DNA of 64,000 bases, taken from contig NZ_JAOCCU010000022.1 in NCBI RefSeq assembly GCF_029840635.1, positions 43,728-107,727 on the forward strand. Direction: 5' to 3'. Source of the DNA: Mitsuaria sp. GD03876 (GTDB lineage: Bacteria > Pseudomonadota > Gammaproteobacteria > Burkholderiales > Burkholderiaceae_C). This document shows, in pieces, positions 48,355 to 57,075 of this stretch; position 1 is the stretch's first letter; each line of letters starts with the position of its first letter. The notes beneath the pieces are model-generated. The model saw only the letters and a list, made by a program, of their open reading frames with translations, made no database searches and was not told the DNA's origin. The position numbers and the translations under genes were made by a program.

Positions 48355-48831
48355 TCAGCCCTGGCTGGCCTTCTTGAGGCTGGTCTGGCGCGGTTTCTTC
48401 GCGCGCTTGACCTCGCCGCCCTGCGTGACGCGCTGGTTGCCCAGCACGGTGACCTTCTTGATCTGCGGGCGGTTGTTGCCGCTCTTGGAGAACTTCACGA
48501 TCTTCACCGTCTTGGGCGCCGGGCGGGCGTCTTCCTTGACGGCCTTTTCCTTTTCCGGCATCGGGCGCCACAGCACCAGCAGCTTGCCGATGTGCTGGAT
48601 CGGCGCGGCGTCCAGCTGGTCGGCGAGCGTGGCGAGGATCTCCTCGCGGCCCTGGCGGTCGTCCGACATCACGCGCACCTTGATCAGGCCGTGGGCCTTC
48701 AGCGCGGCGTCGACTTCCTTCGCAACGGCGGCCGTCAGGCCGTCGGCGCCGATCATCACCACCGGGTCCAGATGGTGGGCGTCGGCGCGCTTTTCCTTGC
48801 GCTGGGCAGGGGTCAATTGAATAGCAGGCAT
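48355..48831 (-). CDS. yhbY: YhbY-type CRM-domain RNA-binding protein with basic tail
   Basis: Ribosome-associated RNA-binding protein. 158 residues; the CRM domain covers about 1-95 (LTPAQRKEKRADAHHLDPVV, VMIGADGLTAAVAKEVDAAL, LIKVRVMSDDRQGREEI, IGKLLVLWRP). The remaining 60 residues are a lysine/arginine-rich extension absent from the 97-residue E. coli protein (PKTVKIVKFSKSGNNRPQ; KRAKKPRQTSLKKASQG). Implicated in large-subunit assembly by family knowledge. Confidence 0.92.
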   Translation of the reverse strand: MPAIQLTPAQRKEKRADAHHLDPVVMIGADGLTAAVAKEVDAALKAHGLIKVRVMSDDRQGREEILATLADQLDAAPIQHIGKLLVLWRPMPEKEKAVKEDARPAPKTVKIVKFSKSGNNRPQIKKVTVLGNQRVTQGGEVKRAKKPRQTSLKKASQG

Positions 48832-48891
48832 CCGCGCATTATCCGTGACTTGATCGGATCCTGAAGCCCCGATGTCGCGCGGCGCGCGTGT

Positions 48892-50295
48892 TCATGCCGC
48901 GTCGGGCCGCCCGCCGCCATCGTCATCGGGCGTCGATGCCGTCGTCAGAGGCAACTCCACCCGGAAGCGGGTGCCGGTCCCGAACTGGCTGCTGACCTGC
49001 ACCTGGCCGCCCATGTCGTGCACCAGGGCGCGGGTGATCGACAGGCCGAGTCCGGAGCCGCCGCCGCGGCGCTTGGCGTCCCCCACCTGCTGGAAGGGCT
49101 CGAAGATCCGCGCCAGGTCGTCGGGACGCATGCCGACGCCGGTGTCCTCGATGTCCAGCCGCAACAGCACCTCGGCGGGCGACCGGGGCTCGGCGGCGAC
49201 CCGCAGCGAAACCGTGCCGGCATCGGTGAACTTGATCGCGTTGCCCAGCAGGTTCAGCAGCACCTGGCGCAGCCGGAGCGCGTCGACCAGCACCGTCCCA
49301 GGCAGGGGCGTCGTGGCCTCGAACACGAAGGCCAGCCGCTTCTCGTCGGCCTTCACCCGCATGAGCTCCATCACCGACGCCAGCAGCGGGCCCAGGTGCG
49401 TCGGCACCGGGTGCAGGTCGGTGCGGCCGGCCTCGATGCGCGCCAGGTCGAGGATGTCGTTGATCAGCGCCAGCAGGTGCTGTCCGCTCTGGTGGATCGT
49501 GTCCAGGCCGCGGACCTGCCGTTCGCTCAGGCCGCCCTCCATGGACAGCAGTTGGGCGTAGCCGAGCACCGCGTTCAACGGCGTGCGCAACTCGTGGCTC
49601 ATGCCGGCGATGAACTGGCTCTTCGCGCGGTTGGCGGCCTCGGCCGCGTGGCGGGCGGCGCGTTCGGTCTGGACCATCCCGCGATCGAGGTCGGACTTCT
49701 GCGCCTGCGCCTGGTCCTGCGCGTCCAGCTTGGCCAGGATGGCCCGCACCTGCGCCTCGACCGCCACTTCGCCCAGGCCGAGCGCATCGGCGATGTCGCG
49801 GTACGCGTTGCCCTGCGCGATGAAGCGCAGCACGCCGATCTCGGCCGGCGACAGGGCCGCCTGCGTGACCTGCCCGGCCAGTTCGAACGAGGCTTCCGAG
49901 GGCAGCGTCTTGCGGCCCGCGTGCACGGCGCGGATCGCGTCGAGCAGCTCCTTGTGCAGCGCGTTCTTCAGCAGGTAGCCGCAGGCGCCGGCCTGCATCG
50001 CGCGCTGCGCCTGGGCGTCGTCGGCATAGGTGGTGAGGATGATGATCCGCGCGTCTGGGAACTCGGCGCGGATCGCGCCGATCGCGTCGAGCCCGCTCAT
50101 CCCCGGCATCTGCAGGTCCATCAGCGTGATGTCCGGCCGGTGGGCGCGGAACAGCTGGATCGCCTCGCGCGCGTTGGCGGCTTCTCCGACCAGCGTCATG
50201 TCCGATTCCACGCCGAGCAGCGTGGAGATGCCCTGGCGCACGATCGGGTGGTCGTCGACGCAGAGCACCTGGATCCGGGACTGTTCTTCGGTCAT
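48892..50295 (-). CDS. REC-(degenerate LuxR HTH)-HisKA-HATPase signalling protein
   Basis: 467 residues with an unusual domain order. Residues 1-125 are a NarL-type receiver (VLCVDDHPIVRQG; phosphoacceptor Asp60 in ITLMDLQMPGMSG). Residues 147-195 match the LuxR HTH scaffold (ALSPAEIGVLRFIAQGNAYR) but the recognition part reads VAVEAQVRAIL instead of TVKTHV, so DNA binding is doubtful. Then a HisKA domain (MSHELRTPLNAVLGYA, His234) and HATPase_c (NLLGNAIKFTDAG; DIEDTGVGM; GGGSGLGLSIT). No membrane segment: a cytoplasmic kinase with a response-regulator front end. Its start overlaps the stop of the propeller sensor kinase by 4 bases, which suggests it receives phosphate from that kinase. Confidence 0.88.
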   Translation of the reverse strand: MTEEQSRIQVLCVDDHPIVRQGISTLLGVESDMTLVGEAANAREAIQLFRAHRPDITLMDLQMPGMSGLDAIGAIRAEFPDARIIILTTYADDAQAQRAMQAGACGYLLKNALHKELLDAIRAVHAGRKTLPSEASFELAGQVTQAALSPAEIGVLRFIAQGNAYRDIADALGLGEVAVEAQVRAILAKLDAQDQAQAQKSDLDRGMVQTERAARHAAEAANRAKSQFIAGMSHELRTPLNAVLGYAQLLSMEGGLSERQVRGLDTIHQSGQHLLALINDILDLARIEAGRTDLHPVPTHLGPLLASVMELMRVKADEKRLAFVFEATTPLPGTVLVDALRLRQVLLNLLGNAIKFTDAGTVSLRVAAEPRSPAEVLLRLDIEDTGVGMRPDDLARIFEPFQQVGDAKRRGGGSGLGLSITRALVHDMGGQVQVSSQFGTGTRFRVELPLTTASTPDDDGGGRPDAA

Positions 50296-53200
50296 TCGCT
50301 GATCTCACTGGGCGAGAACTTCTTGTGGAGGAACCACGACCGAGCCGATGCCGAACGACTATACGCCCGCGTGCCGGGGACGCGGAACACCACCTCGGAG
50401 CCGGCGCCGAGCTCGCTGCGGACGCTGAGCTCGCCCCCCACGAGCTTGGCGCGTTCGCGCATCCCGCTCAAGCCGAAGTGGCCTTGTTTCTCGCCGGCTC
50501 GCAGCACCTCCGCGTCGATGCCCTTGCCGTCGTCCCGCACCCGCACGCTGAGCTCCTTGCCGTCATAGCGGATCTCCACGTCGATCCGCTTCGCGTCGGC
50601 GTGGTGGAAGGCGTTGCGCAGCGCCTCGCCGGCCACGCGGAAGGCTTCGTCGCGCACCAGCGGATGCAGCGCCCGCGGCGATCCGATCACGTCGACACGC
50701 GCCGTGGCCGCCTGCCCGCTGTCGTTGGCCAGGTCCTCGGCGAGCGAGCGCAGGGCGCCGGCGAGGTTGTTCGATTCCTGCGTCGAGGCGCGCAGGCCCT
50801 GCACCGCGTCCCGCCCGTCCGTGATGGCCTGGGCGACCTGGTCGATGGCGCTGGCCAGGACCTTCTTCGAATCGTCGGGGCGGTCGGGCAGGAGGTTGAA
50901 CGCGGCCTGGAACTGCAGCAGCAGCCCATGGAAGCGTTGCAGCAGCGTGTCGTGCAGATCGCGCGCGATGCGCGTGCGCTCGCCCACCCGCACGTCCAGC
51001 GTCGTCTCGAACTCCCGTCTCAGCCGCCGGATGCGCATGCGCAGCCACAGCTGGAAACCGCACCACGCCAGGCCGGCGACCAGGACGGCGCAGCTCGCGC
51101 GGAACCAGGTCGTCTGATGGAAGGCCGGCAGGATCGAGAACTCGAGCCGCGCGCCGTCCTCGTTCCAGAGGCCGCTGTTGTTGGCCGCCTTCACCTGGAA
51201 GCGATAACGCCCCGGCGGCAGGTTGGTGTAGGAGGCCTGGCGCCGGTCGATGACCTCCTGCCAGTCGTCGTCGTGGCCTTCGAGCCGGTAGCGGAACCGG
51301 GTGTTCTTCGGATCGACCAGGCTCAGCGCGGCGAACTCGATCGTCAGGTCGCGGACCAGCGGGGGCAGGCGGACGCCGTCCTCGACGGGGTAGGGGTCAT
51401 GGTCGGCGCTGAGCGCCTCGATGTGGACCGGCGGCGGCAGCGGGTTGACGGGCAGGTAATCGGGGTCGACGACCTGCACGTCGGCCCCCGACACGAACCA
51501 CAGCCTGCCGTCCCGGGCCCGCGCCACCGGGGGATTGAAGTAGGCCGGCGTGAACGCCAACAGCGGCACGCCTTCCGCCGCGCCCCACTGCCGGGGCTCG
51601 ACCCGGTGGCCCGGGTCGGCGATCCAGGCGGCCAGGTCGTCGGGCGCGATCCGCAGGAGACCGCAGGCGGCGTGCATCCACAGCGCGCCGTGCTCGTCCA
51701 GCATCGACCAGTGGACCGTGTCGCAGGGCAGGCCGCTCCCGGTGTCGAGCGTGGCGACGCGGCCGTCCTTGATGCGGCTGAGCCCGCCGTTCTCCGTGGC
51801 CGCCCACACGGCGCCCTCGGCATCGAGCCGGAGGCCGGCGACGTGGCCGGCGCCGAGTCCGTCGCGCTCGGCGGAGTAGGTGGCCTGGACCTTGCCGTCC
51901 TTGACGTACATCACCCCGCCGTCCTGCCAGAAGGACAGCCACACCCCGCCCCGGTCGGCCAGGATGACCTTGGCCTGTTGCCGGCGGCCGAATGCCTGCC
52001 AGGGCGTGATCCCGGCGAACCGGCCGTCGCGCAGCCGCACGAGTCCTTCGTTGCCCGACAGCCAGAGATTGCCCGCGTCGTCCCCGGTGATCGAATAGAC
52101 CTCCTTGCCGGGCACGCCGGCGACGGCGACGAACCGCTCGCCCGCGAGGTAGGCCAGGCCGCCGGCGGTGCTGACCCAGAGGCGTCCGCCGGCATCCTGG
52201 TACAGGGACTGCACCCGCGCGTCGGGCAGGCCGTCGCGCTGCCTGTAGACGGAGAAGCGGCCGTTCTCCGTCCGGGCCAGGCCCTCGTCGGTCGCGATCC
52301 AGACGCTGCCGTCCGGGGTGGCCAGCACGGCCTTCGTGCCCTCGTTGGGCAGTCCCTGCTGCACCGAGATCGTGGTGACGGGCAGCTTGTGGAAGCGGTC
52401 CACGCCTTTCTCGCTGCCGTACCAGAGGTTGCCCTCGCGGTCCTCGAAAAGACTGCAGGCGATGTTGCCCGAGAGGCCGTCCGCCCGGGTGAAGGTGTCG
52501 GCCTGGCCGTCCTGCAGGTGGAGGATGCCGTGCCCTTCGGTGCCGATCCACAGGCCGCCGTCGCGGCTCTTCAGCAGCTTGTTGGACCGGAGTTCGCGAT
52601 CCGGGACCGAGTCGTCGGGCCGGGTGGGGCGGGGCACGGGATAGGGCACCAGCCTGCCGCGCTCGAACCGCATCAGTCCCGCGCCGCGCACGCCGACCAG
52701 CAGTTGCCCGTCGGCGGTGGTGCTCAAGTCGCCCACGCGCATGCCGGGCATGACGAACCGTTCGGGCGCCCCGGGCCGCCATCGCCAGAGGCCGGAGTCG
52801 GCGCCCAGCCACAGCGCGCCGTCGCCGTCCTCCGCTAGGCTCCAGACGAACGAGCCGAACCGGCCGCCCTCCTCGGAGCAGCGGGCCGCCCCGTCGCGGA
52901 CCGCGCAGAGCTGCCCCGGGTTCGCGAGCATGCCGGCCCAGACCGTGCCGTCGCGATCCTCGAGGAGCGAGGTCACCAGCCCGCCATCGGTCGGCGCATA
53001 ACGCCGCAGCGCCTTGCCGTCCCAACTGGCCAGGCCATTGAAGGTGCCGATCCACAGCGTGCCGTCGCGGGACACCAGGAGCGCGTAGGGATTGCCGGGC
53101 AACGACTGGCCCTGGGGAGGCCGCCAGGGCATGAACCGGAGCCCGTCGAAGCGGAACAGGCCGAAGGATCCGCCGACCCACAGGTAGCCGTCCGGCGTCT

Positions 53201-53402
53201 GCGCCATCGCGAAGACCAGGCCCAGCAGCGCGCCGTCCCGGGCCGTCCACGAGGCGTGCGCGTACTGGCTGGCCTGCAAGGGGGGATCGGGCGCGGGGGC
53301 GGGGGCGGACGTCGCGGGCGCCGACGCGAGCAACGCCGCCGCCAGGAGCAGGCCGGCCGGGGCGGGCGGGAGGGACGGGGCTGCCATGGCCGATTGGGAC
53401 AT
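50292..53402 (-). CDS. propeller-type sensor histidine kinase (Reg_prop, Y_Y_Y, HisKA_3)
   Basis: Membrane sensor of 1036 residues (ATG 53402; GTG 53426 overlaps the stop of the upstream gene and is an alternative). Signal peptide (LLLAAALLASAPATSA), then about 14 two-component-propeller strands of the form D-G-x-L/V-W-x-G/A-T (MAQTPDGYLWVGGSFGL; VSRDGTLWIGTFNGL; LEDRDGTVWAGM), a Y_Y_Y Ig-like domain (RFRYRLEGHDDDWQEV; YTNLPPGRYRFQVKAAN), one helix, and a HisKA_3 kinase with phospho-His in ARDLHDTLLQRFHG (His817) and HATPase. The sensor domain is periplasmic; the ligand is unknown, though polysaccharide-derived signals are typical for this class. Confidence 0.9.
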   Translation of the reverse strand: MSQSAMAAPSLPPAPAGLLLAAALLASAPATSAPAPAPDPPLQASQYAHASWTARDGALLGLVFAMAQTPDGYLWVGGSFGLFRFDGLRFMPWRPPQGQSLPGNPYALLVSRDGTLWIGTFNGLASWDGKALRRYAPTDGGLVTSLLEDRDGTVWAGMLANPGQLCAVRDGAARCSEEGGRFGSFVWSLAEDGDGALWLGADSGLWRWRPGAPERFVMPGMRVGDLSTTADGQLLVGVRGAGLMRFERGRLVPYPVPRPTRPDDSVPDRELRSNKLLKSRDGGLWIGTEGHGILHLQDGQADTFTRADGLSGNIACSLFEDREGNLWYGSEKGVDRFHKLPVTTISVQQGLPNEGTKAVLATPDGSVWIATDEGLARTENGRFSVYRQRDGLPDARVQSLYQDAGGRLWVSTAGGLAYLAGERFVAVAGVPGKEVYSITGDDAGNLWLSGNEGLVRLRDGRFAGITPWQAFGRRQQAKVILADRGGVWLSFWQDGGVMYVKDGKVQATYSAERDGLGAGHVAGLRLDAEGAVWAATENGGLSRIKDGRVATLDTGSGLPCDTVHWSMLDEHGALWMHAACGLLRIAPDDLAAWIADPGHRVEPRQWGAAEGVPLLAFTPAYFNPPVARARDGRLWFVSGADVQVVDPDYLPVNPLPPPVHIEALSADHDPYPVEDGVRLPPLVRDLTIEFAALSLVDPKNTRFRYRLEGHDDDWQEVIDRRQASYTNLPPGRYRFQVKAANNSGLWNEDGARLEFSILPAFHQTTWFRASCAVLVAGLAWCGFQLWLRMRIRRLRREFETTLDVRVGERTRIARDLHDTLLQRFHGLLLQFQAAFNLLPDRPDDSKKVLASAIDQVAQAITDGRDAVQGLRASTQESNNLAGALRSLAEDLANDSGQAATARVDVIGSPRALHPLVRDEAFRVAGEALRNAFHHADAKRIDVEIRYDGKELSVRVRDDGKGIDAEVLRAGEKQGHFGLSGMRERAKLVGGELSVRSELGAGSEVVFRVPGTRAYSRSASARSWFLHKKFSPSEISE

Positions 53403-53422
53403 GGCACGACCCGTCCCGCAAC

Positions 53423-53878
53423 TCACCGTTGGCGTCCGATCGCGTCGTCCTCGATCGGGGCCACGAAGCGGTAGCCGACGCGGTGGTAGGTCCGGATGGT
53501 TTCCCCGCGGTCCGCCATCGCATCCCGGAGCGCCGTCCGGATGCGGGCGATCGCCATGGTGAGCGCGCCGGGCTGGACCTCCTGGTCGCCCCAGACGGCG
53601 TCGAGCAGGTCGTCGGTGGTGACGACCTGGCTGCGCCGCTCGATCAGGTGCACGAGCAGGTCGAAGGCGCGCGGCTGCAGGCTGCGGACCTTGCCGGCGA
53701 TGACGACTTCACGGCAGGTCGGCCGCACGGCGCAGGCGCCGAAACGCCAGTCGGGGCCGGGAGACACCGTCTCGGACCACCCCTGGCCAGCGGGTTCGTC
53801 GTCGCCATCGAACTCGAGCTCGATGTCGACTTGCATGGGGCGGCCGACGGCATCGGTGGGGGGCTTGGGGAAAAACAT
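53423..53878 (-). CDS. standalone OmpR/PhoB-type winged-helix regulator
   Basis: 151 residues. The N-terminal 50 residues are not a receiver; residues 55-145 are a Trans_reg_C winged helix (LQPRAFDLLVHLIERRSQVV, TTDDLLDAVWGDQEV, LTMAIARIRTALRD, IRTYHRVGYRFVAP). The ATG at 53878 has AGGAGGG just upstream. As it has no REC domain, it may act like CadC/ToxR-type output without a membrane anchor, or respond to the neighbouring signalling proteins. It lies in front of the propeller kinase, with two palindromes in the 83-base gap before it. Confidence 0.85.
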   Translation of the reverse strand: MFFPKPPTDAVGRPMQVDIELEFDGDDEPAGQGWSETVSPGPDWRFGACAVRPTCREVVIAGKVRSLQPRAFDLLVHLIERRSQVVTTDDLLDAVWGDQEVQPGALTMAIARIRTALRDAMADRGETIRTYHRVGYRFVAPIEDDAIGRQR

Positions 53879-53906
53879 CGACCCTCCTGTAGGGGTGTAA
53901 CGACAA

Positions 53907-53924
53907 TGTAGTTGAAACTCTACA
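53907..53924. promoter_or_regulatory. inverted repeat upstream of the winged-helix gene
   Basis: TGTAG (53907-53911) and CTACA (53920-53924) with an 8-base spacer, in an AT-rich 83-base gap. Half-sites a helical turn or so apart suit an OmpR-type dimer; self-binding by the adjacent regulator is inferred. Confidence 0.4.
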
Positions 53925-53928
53925 GAAG

Positions 53929-53940
53929 ATTTGCGCAAAT
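53929..53940. promoter_or_regulatory. 12-bp palindrome upstream of the winged-helix gene
   Basis: ATTTGCGCAAAT is a perfect palindrome 50 bases before the winged-helix start, next to the repeat at 53907. It marks this gap as a likely internal promoter of the operon-like array. Confidence 0.45.
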
Positions 53941-53961
53941 CGATGTGACATCCTTCACGAG

Positions 53962-55074
53962 TCATCGCACGAGCTTGCCGCTGCTGCCCAGGATGGCGAA
54001 GTCCACGTAGCGCGAAGGCGCCTGGCCCTTGCCGAAGGTCAGGCGGTGGCCGCCGATGTCGGCCTCGAAGCCGCGCTCCAGCGTCTCGCTCAAGGCCTGC
54101 GGGCCGGGCCGCGGCGCGCGCTCCAGCGCCTTCACCAGCGCCTTGGCCGCGATGTAGCCCTCGACCGAGCGGGAGGAGAGCTCCGGATCCGCGGCCTTCT
54201 GGCGCAGGCGCTGGTATTCGCGGATCAGCTCGCTGTCCAGGCGGTCGTCCGTCGGCAGCACCAGGGAGAAGGCGAAACCCCGGGCGCGCTCGGCGCCCAG
54301 CCCGGCGAGCAGGGCCTGCACGTCGATGATGGACATGCCGTACAGCCCGGCGTGGCCGCCGGCGGCCTGGTAGCGGCGCGTGAACTCGATCGCGGCGGCC
54401 GTCGTGGCGGCCAGGAAGATGACATCGGGCTTGAGCCGGACCATCTCGTCCACCGGCTTGCCGACCTCGACGGTGTTGCGCGCGTAGCCCGACTGGGCGA
54501 CCAGCGTCAGGCCATGGGTCTTCGCCGACGCCTGCGCGCCCGCCAGCGCGTCGCGGCCCAGGCCGTCGTCCTGGTAGACGATGCCGACGCGCGTGCGGCC
54601 CATTTCCGCGAGCTGCCGGAACAGGCGCTCGACCTCCTCGCGGTAGCTGGCCTTGACCGGGTACATCTCGCGCGCCGTGAGGATGCTGGTCGCGCCCGAG
54701 ATCGCGCCGACCATGGGCACGCGGGTCTTCTCGAGCACGCCGTCCTGCTTGAGGGCCTCGAGGTTGGAGGTGCCCACCGTGCCCAGCAGCGCCGTCGGGG
54801 CGTCCTGCGCGATCAGCTCCTTGACGAGCCGCACGGTCTCGTCGGGCTTCTGCGCGTCGTCGCGGGTGACCAGCCGGATGCGCTGGCCGCGGACGCCGCC
54901 GCGGGCATTGACCTCGTCGATCCACAGCCGGGCGCCGGCGCGGATCGCCTTGCCGGTGACCGCCTGCGGGCCGCTGAAGGGCGCGACCTGGCCGACGACG
55001 ATGTCGGCATGGGCCGCTTGCGCCAGGGCCAGGCAGAGCGCGGCCAGGAGACGGAGCGAACGCGGATGGGCCAT
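53962..55074 (-). CDS. orphan periplasmic ligand-binding protein
   Basis: Peripla_BP_6 / LivJ-like binding protein of 370 residues. Signal peptide LRLLAALCLALAQAAHA|DIVV; mature part begins VVGQVAPFSGPQAVTG, with RAGARLWIDEVNARGGVRGQ and the second-lobe patterns expected of the fold. No permease or ATPase gene is nearby. It starts 2 bases after the preceding binding-protein gene, which it resembles, and lies upstream of the winged-helix regulator and sensor kinase. A role in presenting ligand to the sensor is a reasonable but untested inference. Confidence 0.87.
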   Translation of the reverse strand: MAHPRSLRLLAALCLALAQAAHADIVVGQVAPFSGPQAVTGKAIRAGARLWIDEVNARGGVRGQRIRLVTRDDAQKPDETVRLVKELIAQDAPTALLGTVGTSNLEALKQDGVLEKTRVPMVGAISGATSILTAREMYPVKASYREEVERLFRQLAEMGRTRVGIVYQDDGLGRDALAGAQASAKTHGLTLVAQSGYARNTVEVGKPVDEMVRLKPDVIFLAATTAAAIEFTRRYQAAGGHAGLYGMSIIDVQALLAGLGAERARGFAFSLVLPTDDRLDSELIREYQRLRQKAADPELSSRSVEGYIAAKALVKALERAPRPGPQALSETLERGFEADIGGHRLTFGKGQAPSRYVDFAILGSSGKLVR

Positions 55075-55076
55075 GG

Positions 55077-56219
55077 TCAGTGCACGAATTTGCCTTGGGG
55101 ACCGATCATTGTCATCTCCACGCGCCGGGTGCCGCCGTGGTCGGTCGGCGAATAGGAGATCCGGAAGCCGCCGGCGTCCCATCCCTGCAGGGATTCCAGC
55201 GCGCTGACGAGCCTGGCGCGGGTGGGATCGCGGCCGGCGCGCCGCAGACCCTCGGCGAAGACCTTGGCCGCCAGGTAACCCTCCATCGAGCCGAAGCTGC
55301 GATGCGGCACGCTGGCGCGTTCCATCGCCTGGTTGTATTCGCGCTGCAGCGGCGTGCCGGCGCTCCACGGGAAAGGCGCCACCTCGGACACCCACACGCC
55401 GTTGCCGTCGTTGCCCAGCGCATCGGCCAGCGCGTTGCCGCCGACGTAGGAGGTCGCGACGAACTGGCCGGCGTAGCCCAGCTTCCTCATGGCCTTCACC
55501 AGCGCGGCGCTGGAGGTGTACGAGGCCACCAGGATCACCGCCTGCGGCTTGGCCAGCGTCAGCCGGCGGGCGGCCTCGCCGACGTCGGTGGCGTCGCGCT
55601 CCACCGTGGCCATGGCCGCGAGCTTGAAGCCGCGCTTGTCCTGGGCCCGCGTCACCGCCTCCAGGCCGGCCTTGCCATAGGCGTCGTCCTGGTGGAACAC
55701 CGCGATCTGGCGCAGGTTGCCGACGGCCAGTTGCTCGACGATGTAGTCGGCCTCCTCGTGGTAGCCGGCGCGGATGTGGAACACCCACCGGTTGAAGGGC
55801 GTGCGCAGCGCCTCGGCCCCGGTGGACGGGGCGAACAGCGGCACGCCCTCGGCGGTCGCCACCGGCAGCGCCGCCAGCGTGGTCCCGGTGCCGACAGTGC
55901 CGAACAGCGCGAAGACGCCGTCCTGCGCGATCAGTTCGCGGGCGAGCCGGGCGGTCTCCGCGGGGACGTAGCGGTCGTCCCGGGTGCGCAGCTCGACGCG
56001 GTGGCCGTTGACGCCGCCGTGCTCGTTGAGCGCCTGGAAGTAGGTGCGGGCGCCGAGGTTGAATTCCTCTGCCAGCTTGACCGAGGGACCGCTGAAGGGC
56101 GCGACCTGGCCCAGCAGGATGGTGCCGGTGACGGGCGTGTCCGCCGCGGACGCGGATGCGGGCGCGAGGGCCAGGGCGGCGGCGCCCAGGAGCGCAAGGA
56201 GCAGGGCAGGCGATCGCAT
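55077..56219 (-). CDS. orphan periplasmic ligand-binding protein
   Basis: Peripla_BP_6 / LivJ-like protein of 380 residues. Signal peptide LLLALLGAAALALAPASASA; mature part LLGQVAPFSGPSVKLAEEFN, LGARTYFQALNEHGGVNGHR, VPLFAPSTGAEALR. The C-terminus (ISYSPTDHGGTRRVEM ... IGPQGKFVH) matches that of the solitary binding protein at 11687-12835 closely, so the three are paralogues. It starts 4 bases after the Roadblock-fusion gene. Confidence 0.87.
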   Translation of the reverse strand: MRSPALLLALLGAAALALAPASASAADTPVTGTILLGQVAPFSGPSVKLAEEFNLGARTYFQALNEHGGVNGHRVELRTRDDRYVPAETARLARELIAQDGVFALFGTVGTGTTLAALPVATAEGVPLFAPSTGAEALRTPFNRWVFHIRAGYHEEADYIVEQLAVGNLRQIAVFHQDDAYGKAGLEAVTRAQDKRGFKLAAMATVERDATDVGEAARRLTLAKPQAVILVASYTSSAALVKAMRKLGYAGQFVATSYVGGNALADALGNDGNGVWVSEVAPFPWSAGTPLQREYNQAMERASVPHRSFGSMEGYLAAKVFAEGLRRAGRDPTRARLVSALESLQGWDAGGFRISYSPTDHGGTRRVEMTMIGPQGKFVH

Positions 56220-56223
56220 CGGC

Positions 56224-57075
56224 TCAGACCTTCAGGGCGCGTTCGATCTCGGTCAGCTTGTAGCGCGCCAGGGCCAGGTTGCCCTTGGCCCGGTCCAGGA
56301 CCAGGTAGAGGAACAGGCCGACGTTGTTGGGCACCAGCCGGATCAGGTGGTACTGGTCCGTCAGCGTGATCAGGATGTCCTCGATGCCCTTGCGCAGCCC
56401 GAGCGTCTCCATCGTCTGCAGCTTCGCGCGCACCACCTGCGTGTTGCCCGCGGCAGCCAGGTCCAGGTTGATGCCGGTGCCCGCCTGCGCGAGGCACATG
56501 CCGCTGCGGTAATCCACCAGGGCGGCGGTCACGGCGCCGTCGATCGTCATGGCCGAGGTCATCGACTGCTGCAGGTTGTTGCTCATGGGAACCTTCTGGC
56601 TTTGCGCCGTGGTGGAGAACGCCGGGCCCACCTGGCCCGACAGCTTGTTGAATTCCTCGCCCAGCACGAACCACAGCGTTTCCGGGCTGCTGTCGGGCAG
56701 GCGGTACAGGCGCCGCGCCTCGTCGTCCGGACGCAGCATCAATTGCAGCGCCGACTCCTCGACGAGCGCGTTGGGCATGAGCAGCACGCGCACGCGGGGC
56801 ACCTGCGCGGCGATGGCGCGCAGCAGCACCGCCTGCGCCGTCCGCACCGAGCCCGGGCCCACCAGGAGGAACAGCACCGCGGGACCGGCGCCGGGCGAGA
56901 GGTCGTCGGCGTGGCGGGGCGGCCGCACCCAGTCGATGGCGGGCAGCCCGGGCGCGAAGCTCACGCACAGGGACCGGTCCGGATCGGTGTCCGCGCGCGT
57001 CGTCCGGCATTGGCTGAGCGCCTGCTCGCCCAGGCGCGTCGTGAGGTCAATGATGCGGATCGCCGGTCTGGTCAT
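56224..57075 (-). CDS. Roadblock/LC7-like protein fused to an unknown N-terminal domain
   Basis: 283 residues. The last 120 (from Met164, SNNLQQSMTSAMTIDGAVTA ... VDYRSGMCLAQAGTG ... GIEDILITLTDQYHLIRLV) match Roadblock/LC7-like modules that normally stand alone and regulate small GTPases or gliding and motility. The first 160 residues (VSFAPGLPAIDWVRPPRH; AVLFLLVGPGSVRTAQAVLL; LLMPNALVEESALQLML) are not recognised. Met164 (base 56586) has AGAAGG 5 bases upstream, so a separate short Roadblock product is possible. Start chosen at ATG 57075; ATG 57159 is in frame. First gene of the six-gene minus-strand array. Confidence 0.75.
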   Translation of the reverse strand: MTRPAIRIIDLTTRLGEQALSQCRTTRADTDPDRSLCVSFAPGLPAIDWVRPPRHADDLSPGAGPAVLFLLVGPGSVRTAQAVLLRAIAAQVPRVRVLLMPNALVEESALQLMLRPDDEARRLYRLPDSSPETLWFVLGEEFNKLSGQVGPAFSTTAQSQKVPMSNNLQQSMTSAMTIDGAVTAALVDYRSGMCLAQAGTGINLDLAAAGNTQVVRAKLQTMETLGLRKGIEDILITLTDQYHLIRLVPNNVGLFLYLVLDRAKGNLALARYKLTEIERALKV

